Source of the DNA: an uncultured Bacilli bacterium
GTDB taxonomy: Bacteria; Bacillota_I; Bacilli_A; RF39; UBA660
Reading direction: 5' to 3'
DNA length: 8,043 nt
Assembly (NCBI GenBank): GCA_944333305.1
Contig: CALVKV010000060.1
Coordinates: forward strand, 1-8,043
Both the position numbers and the translations under genes were made by a program. Shown in pieces: positions 1 through 5,829 of the stretch (position 1 is the first letter of the stretch; each line of letters begins with the position of its first letter). The notes beneath the pieces were generated by a model. That model ran no database searches. It saw nothing but the letters and a program-made list of their open reading frames with translations, and was not told the origin of the DNA.

Positions 1-2
1 AT

Positions 3-77
3 TGCCCCATAGCCAAGTGGTAAGGCAGTGCGCTCTGACCGCATTACGCGTTAGTTCGAATCTAACTGGGGCAACCA
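3..77 (+). tRNA. tRNA-Gln (anticodon CUG)
   Basis: Delivers glutamine at CAG codons. The full cloverleaf can be drawn. The acceptor stem pairs 3-9 with 67-73, starting with the U1-A72 pair typical of tRNA-Gln. The D stem is 12-14/24-26, the anticodon stem 28-32/40-44, and the T stem 50-54/62-66 around TTCGAAT. The discriminator is A74 and CCA (75-77) is encoded. The anticodon loop CTCTGAC (33-39) places CTG at 35-37. The D-arm (ATAGCCAAGTGGTAAGGCA) is close to what I recall of Bacillus tRNA-Gln. Its promoter lies outside the window, and it may be the last gene of a tRNA cluster. In organisms without GlnRS this tRNA is first charged with Glu by GluRS and then amidated by GatCAB; gltX is in this same window. 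Confidence 0.95.
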
Positions 78-86
78 TAAAAAATC

Positions 87-110
87 AACCCTTATTTTAT
101 AAGGGTTTTT
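87..110. terminator. Bidirectional intrinsic terminator between tRNA-Gln and lysR
   Basis: A 9-bp perfect stem (87-95 with 99-107, AACCCTTAT/ATAAGGGTT) has a 3-base loop. On the plus strand it runs into TTTTT ending at 110. On the minus strand the stem is followed by GATTTTTT (86-79). It lies 9 bases after the tRNA CCA end and 24 bases beyond the regulator's stop codon, so it can end both convergent transcripts. Confidence 0.85.
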
Positions 111-133
111 GCATGTTATAAAATATTCATCTT

Positions 134-1027
134 TTATTTTTCTACATTATTTAATAACTCAAAAAAAGTTAATGAGGCTTTATTTAACTGTTTTTGTTTT
201 AAATAAGCAGCTCCTATTTGTCTTGATGGAATAGCAGGCTTTGTCTTTACTTCAAATAAATTACCATCTTTTAAGTCATTTACAAGAAATTCCTTTGTAG
301 CATATCCAATTCCTAATCCTATTTTTGTAAATGATGTTACTAAAGAATGACTTGCTAGTTCCATTTCTGGCATAAGTATTATATTATTTTTTTCACAAAA
401 ATCATCTAAGAAAGTTCTAGTATTTGATCCTTTCGCTATCAATATCAAAGGATATTTTTTCATTTCCTCTAAAGGCACTGTTTTACCTTTTAATTCATTC
501 CAATCATCATTTGCAATAAAACAATCATTTACTTCTTTTAAATTTACTTCTTTAAAGTCTGTTGGCAATTCATAAGGCAAGTTTAAAATTATAAAATCAA
601 TTAAACCATTTCTTGCCTGGGTAATTAATTCAAAAGTAGGACTAGTAGAAATTTTAATTTTAATTTTTGGATGTTCTTTATGGAATATTTTTATATAGGG
701 AAGTAGATATTTTCTTGTTAGGGTATTACTCACACCAATTGATAGAGTTCCATAGTCTAGATTTAGCGTTTCTTGAAGTGTTTCTTCCGCATGTTCAATC
801 ATTTCTATCGCTGGCTTTATATTTCTGTAAAAAGTTTCTCCTTCCTCTGTTAAACTAACTCCATATTTGTTTCTAATAAATAGAGAACATCCTACTTGCT
901 CCTCTAATGTTTTTATCGATTTACTTACTGCCGGTTGACTAATCATTAATTCATGGGCTGCTTTAGTAATGTTTTTGTTTTTCGCAACACTATAAAATGT
1001 TTTATATAGTTCAAAATTTATATTCAT
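134..1027 (-). CDS. LysR-family transcriptional regulator
   Basis: A 297-residue DNA-binding regulator, the usual length for this family. The N-terminal winged helix-turn-helix (about residues 1-60) shows the hallmark pattern ITKAAHELMISQPAVSKSIK followed by LEEQVGCSLF and LTEEGE. A linker helix (about 61-90) leads to an effector-binding domain of periplasmic-binding-protein type (about 92-294), which begins TLSIGVSNTLTRKYLLP. Such proteins normally bind as tetramers and respond to a small metabolite; the ligand cannot be read from this sequence. The start is fixed by a strong GAGGAGG at 1040-1034 on the minus strand, 6 bases before the ATG. It diverges from the unknown gene at 1180, the classic arrangement for a LysR regulator and its target, and a T-N11-A palindrome lies just upstream of its start. 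Family assignment is firm; the regulated pathway is not known. Confidence 0.93.
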   Translation of the reverse strand: MNINFELYKTFYSVAKNKNITKAAHELMISQPAVSKSIKTLEEQVGCSLFIRNKYGVSLTEEGETFYRNIKPAIEMIEHAEETLQETLNLDYGTLSIGVSNTLTRKYLLPYIKIFHKEHPKIKIKISTSPTFELITQARNGLIDFIILNLPYELPTDFKEVNLKEVNDCFIANDDWNELKGKTVPLEEMKKYPLILIAKGSNTRTFLDDFCEKNNIILMPEMELASHSLVTSFTKIGLGIGYATKEFLVNDLKDGNLFEVKTKPAIPSRQIGAAYLKQKQLNKASLTFFELLNNVEK

Positions 1028-1044
1028 ACGTTTCCTCCTCAGTT

Positions 1045-1059
1045 ATAACTATTCGTTAT
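1045..1059. promoter_or_regulatory. Candidate LysR-type operator ATAAC-N5-GTTAT
   Basis: A perfect 5+5 inverted repeat, ATAAC (1045-1049) and GTTAT (1055-1059), contains the T-N11-A core (T1046, A1058) typical of LysR-family sites. It also fits the ATAA-N7-TTAT dyad described for Bacillus CcpC. It lies in the transcribed leader of the LysR gene, 18 bases upstream of its ATG and downstream of the predicted start of transcription, which suits autorepression. Binding is inferred. Confidence 0.5.
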
Positions 1060-1085
1060 TTCTGGCATAAATAAAAAGTATTTTT

Positions 1086-1114
1086 ATTATATTTTATATT
1101 TTTGTATAATTCAA
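1086..1114 (-). promoter_or_regulatory. Sigma-A promoter for the LysR regulator
   Basis: Read on the minus strand, the -35 box is TTGAAT (1114-1109) and the -10 box TATAAT (1091-1086), with a 17-base spacer. Transcription would begin near 1079, giving a leader of about 50 bases. An 8+8 inverted repeat, AATAAAAA-GTA-TTTTTATT (1070-1088), overlaps the -10 box and start point and could be a second regulator site, though in such AT-rich DNA it may be chance. Confidence 0.6.
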
Positions 1115-1145
1115 GTGTATTGTTAAAAAACATTTAACATGTTAA
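1105..1145 (+). promoter_or_regulatory. Promoter and candidate operator of the 267-residue unknown protein
   Basis: A consensus TATAAT lies at 1105-1110, without a convincing -35 box, so transcription would start near 1117. Immediately downstream are three TGTTAA half-sites: TGTTAA (1121-1126), TTAACA (1134-1139) and TGTTAA (1140-1145). The last two form a perfect 12-base palindrome, TTAACATGTTAA. The first two form an inverted pair with a 7-base spacer. Half-sites across the transcribed leader suggest a repressor site. The cognate protein is unknown. Confidence 0.45.
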
Positions 1146-1179
1146 CAAGAAAGATTTTAAATGAGAGGTGTTACTTATT

Positions 1180-1983
1180 ATGTTAAGATTATTTAGTTCC
1201 AAAATTTTTAGAGAAGATTTAAATGATTATGCTCTTCCTATTTATGCTTTTGAAGATTTTGAAGATATCAAAGGTGCTGTTAATATGAAAAATGGTACTT
1301 ATAAATTTTGTTTGCCAGTTTCTATTGGAGATTTCCCTGAAGTGAATGTACCTGCATGTTTTAGTTCTACAGAAGAAGAGCTAAGAAAATTTGTAGAAAT
1401 ACAAAAAGATAAAATGCATCGTAGGGCATTTATTCTTTCAGATTTTCAAGTTTCCAACTTGAGCGATTTATGGTATTCTGGTACAATTAGTGTTTTTTCT
1501 AAAAAGGGTCTTTATGATTATTATAATCAGTCTACTACGGTTGCTTTAGCATTAAAAAATCCTATTCTTACTTATGCAGAACAAGGTATTTCTCCTAGAG
1601 ATTTACCTCCGGATATCGAACTTTCCTATAATCATGTTTTTAACGACTCCTGTGCATTTGGAAAAATTGAAAGGTTAAGCTCTAATGTTGATTTAGATGA
1701 ATATAAAAATATTATATATCAAGCTTATTTAGCTTCTATTAAAATTCATCAAATAGCTAAAGAATATGATGGCGATGAATATAGTGAGCATGCTTTATTT
1801 TTTGTTGATGATCAACATAAAATTCATTTATATGAAATTGTAGGTGAAGATTCTTTTCTTTGTAAAGCAAGTAAAGATAACAAAATGATTAGAGCAGAAC
1901 TAGATTTTATAAAGTCATATTCTTCTAATATAGAAGAAAGCAAAGAAGAAGGTTCGAGGCAAAAAAAATTAGTTCGTAATTAA
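1180..1983 (+). CDS. Hypothetical protein, 267 residues
   Basis: I do not recognise this protein. It begins MLRLFSSKIFREDLND, has no signal peptide or membrane segment, and looks soluble, acidic and cytoplasmic. The middle (about 40-165) has alternating hydrophobic segments, including a YDYYNQSTTVALALKNPILT stretch. The C-terminal half holds a probable helix (YQAYLASIKIHQIAKEYDGD) followed by two strand-like pieces (ALFFVDDQHKIHLYEIVG). The tail (about 245-267) is charged and ends in a basic KKLVRN. The ATG at 1180 is chosen because GAGAGG (1163-1168) lies 11 bases ahead; the in-frame GTG at 1168 overlaps that site and is unlikely. It is divergent from the LysR regulator and could be its target. 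It is followed 67 bases later by a metallophosphoesterase in the same direction, with a promoter between them and no clear terminator. Confidence 0.8.
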   Translation: MLRLFSSKIFREDLNDYALPIYAFEDFEDIKGAVNMKNGTYKFCLPVSIGDFPEVNVPACFSSTEEELRKFVEIQKDKMHRRAFILSDFQVSNLSDLWYSGTISVFSKKGLYDYYNQSTTVALALKNPILTYAEQGISPRDLPPDIELSYNHVFNDSCAFGKIERLSSNVDLDEYKNIIYQAYLASIKIHQIAKEYDGDEYSEHALFFVDDQHKIHLYEIVGEDSFLCKASKDNKMIRAELDFIKSYSSNIEESKEEGSRQKKLVRN

Positions 1984-2000
1984 TTTTTATTAAAGTATTC

Positions 2001-2028
2001 TTGTATTTTTATATAAATTCATTATAAT
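2001..2028 (+). promoter_or_regulatory. Promoter of the metallophosphoesterase gene
   Basis: The -35 box TTGTAT (2001-2006) and -10 box TATAAT (2023-2028) are separated by 16 bases, giving a start near 2035 and a short leader to the ATG at 2051. No terminator is visible after the preceding gene, so read-through transcription is also possible. Confidence 0.55.
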
Positions 2029-2050
2029 AAACTACTAGTTGGTGAAGAAA

Positions 2051-3145
2051 ATGAATTATAATAATTATCAAGAAACACTTTATTTATATGATACAATTAG
2101 TAATACCATTCAAAATTTTCCCAATGGAATTACAGATTATGATTTAAAATCTTTATTACAGGCGAAGGGATTTTCGTTTGATGATGAAGATTTTTTTGGC
2201 ATTATTTCGAAGTTACTTATCTATGATGGATGTATTCAAAGAGATGATTATTGGAATCGTGGTGCGATATATTCGTATATTAAAAATCCACATTTGCATG
2301 ATTCTTCTTACTCTAGACATCATTATTCTTTTACAGTTGATGATAATGTTTCAGATAAGCATTTTATAGTTATGGCAGATACCCACATTGGTGATCCAAA
2401 TTTAGAAGACTTTCGTATGTTAGATAACATATATGATTTTGCAATTGCAGATGGGGCAGATAAATGTTTTCATATGGGAGATTTGTTTGATGGAAAAAGA
2501 GGAAAGAATTTCTCTGAAGAAGAAATGTTATCACAACTTAATTCTTTTATTTCTTCTTATCCGAGGCCATATCCTTGGGAAATGTGTACTTATACTAATA
2601 TTGGAAATCATGATGAATATATTCACGGCTTTTTTCATCCAGATGTAAAAAAAGAAGAACAACCTTACCTTTATGATTTAAGAGAATTAAATACCTATCA
2701 TCCGGATTTTTTTGTTATTCCTAGAGAAAGGTTTCAAATTAAATTTTCTAACATTAGCATGCATTTTGGACATCGTCTTTATGTCAGTGGAATATGCCCA
2801 GAGGTAAAATTATATGAACTTCAAGATATGAGTGAAGAAATGAGATGGTTAGATAAAAAATATGATGTTTTATGGTCAGGACATTTACATAATGGATTTA
2901 TTTATACAGCAGATGTTTCTTGGGCAAATAACAAACAAATTATTTTTTTAGGAGTTCCTTCTACCAGTAAGTGTAATCTTGGAAAAATTGTCGCTTATCT
3001 TACTCATTTACATTATAAAGATGGTCTTGTTTCTACTATGGATGTTGATTTCTTACGGTGTAATAATAATTATCATATTACAAAAGAAGAAGGTGTTCAT
3101 TGGGATTTCAAAGGCAGTAATAAAACTTTTCAAAAAATACTATAG
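2051..3145 (+). CDS. Calcineurin-like metallophosphoesterase with N-terminal winged-helix-like domain
   Basis: A 364-residue predicted two-metal phosphoesterase; the substrate is unknown. All family motifs are present in order: DTH at 110-112, GDLFD at 143-147, GNHD at 185-188, HFGH at 238-241 and GHLH at 277-280. These supply the Asp, His and Asn ligands for Mn/Fe-type metals. Residues 1 to about 85 form a separate segment (NGITDYDLKSLLQAKGFSFD, then a KLLIYDGCIQRDDYW piece) that reads like a winged helix, suggesting nucleic-acid or protein binding. No signal peptide is seen, so it is cytoplasmic. GGTGA (2041-2045) lies 5 bases before the ATG at 2051; the same GGTGA spacing recurs in other genes here. 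The upstream in-frame TTG (2039) and GTG (2042) overlap that site and were rejected. The fold is certain; a nucleotide or nucleic-acid substrate is only a guess. Confidence 0.88.
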   Translation: MNYNNYQETLYLYDTISNTIQNFPNGITDYDLKSLLQAKGFSFDDEDFFGIISKLLIYDGCIQRDDYWNRGAIYSYIKNPHLHDSSYSRHHYSFTVDDNVSDKHFIVMADTHIGDPNLEDFRMLDNIYDFAIADGADKCFHMGDLFDGKRGKNFSEEEMLSQLNSFISSYPRPYPWEMCTYTNIGNHDEYIHGFFHPDVKKEEQPYLYDLRELNTYHPDFFVIPRERFQIKFSNISMHFGHRLYVSGICPEVKLYELQDMSEEMRWLDKKYDVLWSGHLHNGFIYTADVSWANNKQIIFLGVPSTSKCNLGKIVAYLTHLHYKDGLVSTMDVDFLRCNNNYHITKEEGVHWDFKGSNKTFQKIL

Positions 3146-3182
3146 TACTACATTTTAAAATTTCTTGTAAAATTAGAGTATA

Positions 3183-3191
3183 TGTTATAAA
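3183..3191 (+). promoter_or_regulatory. Extended -10 promoter for gltX
   Basis: TGTTATAAA (3183-3191) matches an extended -10 element (TGn-TATAAA). A weak TTGTAA sits at 3165-3170, 15 bases upstream. Transcription would start near 3198, giving a leader of about 60 bases with no room for a T-box. GTTATA (3184-3189) and TATAAC (3210-3215) form an inverted pair that may be chance. Confidence 0.4.
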
Positions 3192-3257
3192 ATAATGTTG
3201 TATATTTGATATAACTAAATTGTTAATTAAGAAATACGAAAGGAAACGGTGATTACT

Positions 3258-4889
3258 ATGTATAAAGAACTTGCGGAACTTTTATTTCCTAATATCAAGA
3301 TAACTGTTGATGAGATAGAGGCAAAATATCCTGCTAGAGATTTAAAAGATGGAGCATACGTTACAAGATTTGCGCCTTCTCCTACAGGTTTTTTACATGT
3401 TGGAGGTTTATATGGTTCTTTTCTTGACTCTATGCTTGCTAAACAAACAGGTGGAGTTTTTTATCTTAGAGTAGAGGATACTGATAGTAAAAGAGAAAAA
3501 GAAGGAGCATTTGATGCTATTCTTGATGGTCTTAAAGCTTATGGTTTTATTTATGACGAAGGACCTGATAAAGGTGGTGTCTATGGACCATATATTCAGA
3601 GTGAAAGAGCAGAAATATATCAAGTTTATGCTAAAAAGTTAGTTAGCGAAGGTAAGGCATATCCTTGTTTTATGAGTGAAGAAGAAATCGCTGATATAAG
3701 AAGTGGACAAGAATTAAGAAAAGAAAAAATTGGTATTTATGGAAGTTATGCCGTTGATAGAGATTTATCACTTGATGAAGTAAAGGCCCATTTAAATAAT
3801 GGTGATAGTTATGTTATTCGCCTAAAATCACCAGGGGATTCTCATAATGAAGTAGTCTTACATGATTTAATTAAAGGTGATATTGTATTACCAGAAAACG
3901 ATATTGATGAAGTAATACTAAAAAAAGATGGTATTCCAACTTATCACTTCGCCCATGTTATAGATGACCATTTAATGCATACAACTCATGTATTAAGAGG
4001 GGATGAATGGGTACCTAGTTTTCCAAAACATTTACAACTTAATCAAGTTTTAGGGTTTAAACCATGTAAATATGCACATCATGCACCTCTTACTAAAAAA
4101 GAAGATGGTAAAATCCGTAAGTTTAGTAAAAGAAAAGATCCAGAATTTGCCGTTAGTTACTATGAAGAAGCAGGTATACCTAAAGAAGGTGTTAGACTTT
4201 ATCTTGCAACACTAGCGAATACTAACTTTGAAGAGTGGTATTTACAAAATAAAGATAAATCTATAGAAGACTTTAAATTCTCATTTAAGAAGATGCCTAC
4301 TGGTGGAACGCTTTTTGATATGGAAAAGTTAAATAATATCTGTAGAACTTATTTTTCTAGAATTAGTGCCGAAACTATTTATAACGATGCTTTAAACTAT
4401 TATAAAAAGTATGATGAAGAGTTTTATGATTTAATGATTAAAGATAAAGATAAGTTAATTTCATTCTTAAATATAGAACGTGATAGTAAGAGACCTCGTA
4501 AAGATATTGCAACTTATAAAGATATCAAAACTGAAAGTACTTATATCTTCAATGATTTATTTTATAAAGATAGAAATGAAACATATAAAGATATAGATGA
4601 GAAAATTGATTATGATGTTATTAATAAATATATAGAGATATATCAAGACTTTGATAGCGAAGATGATTGGTACAATCAAATTAAAGTACTTGCAGAAGAA
4701 ATGGGATATGCTCCTAGTGTTAAGATGTATAAAGAAGATCCAACTCTATATAAAGGTCATATAGGAGATGTTTGTGAGATGATTAGACATCTACTTACAG
4801 GTAGAGTTAAGACTCCTAATTTATATCAATTATTAAAGATTATTGGTATTAATGAATTTAAAAATAGAGTAGAGTTTTATAAAAATTAA
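3258..4889 (+). CDS. gltX: Glutamate--tRNA ligase (GluRS)
   Basis: Charges tRNA-Glu with glutamate, and in organisms lacking GlnRS also mischarges tRNA-Gln for later amidation. The product has 543 residues. An N-terminal extension of about 35 residues precedes the class I Rossmann core. The HIGH-type motif is in FAPSPTGFLHVGG (38-50), followed by YLRVEDTD, and the KMSKS-type motif is KFSKR (288-292) followed by KDPE. This KRKDPE form matches GluRS of clostridia and related Bacilli rather than the KLSKRHG of E. coli. No zinc-binding Cys cluster is seen. The C-terminal helical anticodon-binding region ends with HLLTGRVKTPNLYQLLKIIG. The ATG at 3258 follows GGTGA by 5 bases; an in-frame GTG at 3249 overlaps that site. 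Ser290 in KFSKR (codon 4125-4127) corresponds to Ser239 of E. coli GltX, the residue phosphorylated by HipA, and a HipA-like kinase gene lies just beyond the stop. Confidence 0.95.
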   Translation: MYKELAELLFPNIKITVDEIEAKYPARDLKDGAYVTRFAPSPTGFLHVGGLYGSFLDSMLAKQTGGVFYLRVEDTDSKREKEGAFDAILDGLKAYGFIYDEGPDKGGVYGPYIQSERAEIYQVYAKKLVSEGKAYPCFMSEEEIADIRSGQELRKEKIGIYGSYAVDRDLSLDEVKAHLNNGDSYVIRLKSPGDSHNEVVLHDLIKGDIVLPENDIDEVILKKDGIPTYHFAHVIDDHLMHTTHVLRGDEWVPSFPKHLQLNQVLGFKPCKYAHHAPLTKKEDGKIRKFSKRKDPEFAVSYYEEAGIPKEGVRLYLATLANTNFEEWYLQNKDKSIEDFKFSFKKMPTGGTLFDMEKLNNICRTYFSRISAETIYNDALNYYKKYDEEFYDLMIKDKDKLISFLNIERDSKRPRKDIATYKDIKTESTYIFNDLFYKDRNETYKDIDEKIDYDVINKYIEIYQDFDSEDDWYNQIKVLAEEMGYAPSVKMYKEDPTLYKGHIGDVCEMIRHLLTGRVKTPNLYQLLKIIGINEFKNRVEFYKN

Positions 4890-4921
4890 AGAGTTAGTTT
4901 ATTTAGAAATACTAACTCTTT
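4888..4921. terminator. Bidirectional terminator between gltX and the HipA-like kinase gene
   Basis: An 11-bp perfect stem, AAAGAGTTAGT (4888-4898) with ACTAACTCTTT (4911-4921), has a 12-base loop and is followed on the plus strand by T-rich DNA. On the minus strand it runs into TTTAATTTTT. The stem includes the last two bases of the gltX stop codon, and its right arm lies inside the last codons of the kinase gene, so the two transcripts share complementary 3' ends. Confidence 0.75.
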
Positions 4922-5735
4922 TTTCATGTTCTTTAAACATATTTATCCGACTATTAAATTTAGTAATTATTTCATTCTTTAAGTTATTGTCTATTATAAA
5001 ATCATTTTCTCTTTCAGTTTCTTCTATTATCTTTTCTATACCTATAGAGTCTAGTGTATTAAGATAACTATAGAATTTCTCTTTATAAGCAGTATCAGAG
5101 TTTTCTATAAATTTATCTAATTTATCTAAATCACTTTTTAAATAATCATTTTCATCAACACCTAAAGCTGTACTTTTATCAGCTAGTATACTTGATGTAT
5201 CATATAAAGGAGCGATTGTTACGGTATTATAACTTTCTATTATTTCTATATTTCTTAAAGTTCTATCAGATTCTCCTACTAATAGATCAAACATAAATAT
5301 ATTAGTAATGCCATCCATAAGATTTTTAACAATATTTTTATCTTCATATCTATCTTCTAGAGCAAACCAAATATCTTCTAAATTATTTAAACTAGCTAGC
5401 TTTCTATAGTCTAATAGCTCATCATCATTGTTTCCGTAAAAGTAGTTTTGCATTAAGTTATGTAAATTATAACTTTTATCATCATCTTTTAAATAACTTT
5501 TACTAAGTAGTCCATATTTATCGTTTAAAATAGCAATAGATTCTTTAAGATAAGGTATTCCTAAAAGGAAGGCAATAGATTTAGAAATCATTTCCATTAC
5601 TAGTTCTCTATTAGGTACTTCTTTAAAGTAATAAGTATCATTATCCATTTTAAAATTGTATATAGTATGGCTTCCTTTAAAATTAGGAATTAAATTATCT
5701 TTGTTAATTATTTTATCTAAATTGACCATCTTCAT
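4899..5735 (-). CDS. HipA/CtkA-like Ser/Thr kinase domain protein
   Basis: A 278-residue predicted protein kinase of the HipA superfamily. Kinase landmarks are visible. Lys38 in YYFKEV is the probable ATP-contacting lysine. The catalytic loop GESDRTLRN has Asp157 and Asn162. The metal-binding Asp179 lies in APLYDTSS. The Asp-Asn spacing (5) equals that of E. coli HipA Asp309/Asn314, and the Asp157-Asp179 distance (22) is close to the 23 of HipA Asp309/Asp332. At 278 residues it is much shorter than HipA (about 440) and lacks the N-terminal HipA domain, so it resembles single-domain CtkA-type proteins. No HipB-like helix-turn-helix antitoxin gene is adjacent. GGTGA lies 4 bases before the ATG at 5735. 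It converges on gltX with a 9-base gap. HipA of E. coli phosphorylates GltX; whether this protein does is inference. It might instead have another substrate or none. Confidence 0.82.
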   Translation of the reverse strand: MKMVNLDKIINKDNLIPNFKGSHTIYNFKMDNDTYYFKEVPNRELVMEMISKSIAFLLGIPYLKESIAILNDKYGLLSKSYLKDDDKSYNLHNLMQNYFYGNNDDELLDYRKLASLNNLEDIWFALEDRYEDKNIVKNLMDGITNIFMFDLLVGESDRTLRNIEIIESYNTVTIAPLYDTSSILADKSTALGVDENDYLKSDLDKLDKFIENSDTAYKEKFYSYLNTLDSIGIEKIIEETERENDFIIDNNLKNEIITKFNSRINMFKEHEKRVSISK

Positions 5736-5772
5736 ATAATCACCTATAAATATTTTATCATTAAATTTGTCA

Positions 5773-5801
5773 TGTTAAAAGTGTATTAAAAACATTATAA
5801 T
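5773..5801 (+). promoter_or_regulatory. Promoter of the PepC-like gene in the divergent region
   Basis: A consensus TATAAT (5796-5801) lies 28 bases before the ATG at 5830. The best-spaced -35 candidate is the weak TGTTAA (5773-5778), 17 bases upstream. An ATGTT (5772-5776) / AACAT (5791-5795) inverted pair brackets the spacer. No convincing promoter for the minus-strand kinase gene could be picked from the same 94-base region. Confidence 0.45.
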
Positions 5802-5829
5802 AGATATACTATTAAAGGATGGTGATAAT

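Noticed and set aside
1168..1179. Earlier GTG start for the 267-residue protein
   Set aside because: The GTG overlaps the GAGAGG ribosome binding site that serves the ATG at 1180. Similar upstream GTG/TTG starts at 2039, 3249 and 7452 were rejected for the same reason.
3184..3215. GTTATA/TATAAC inverted pair in the gltX leader region
   Set aside because: The 20-base spacer and pure AT/TA content make chance symmetry likely, and no matching regulator site is evident.
3408..3623. Minus-strand frame of about 71 codons inside gltX
   Set aside because: It lies entirely opposite a well-conserved stretch of GluRS, and its sequence resembles no family.
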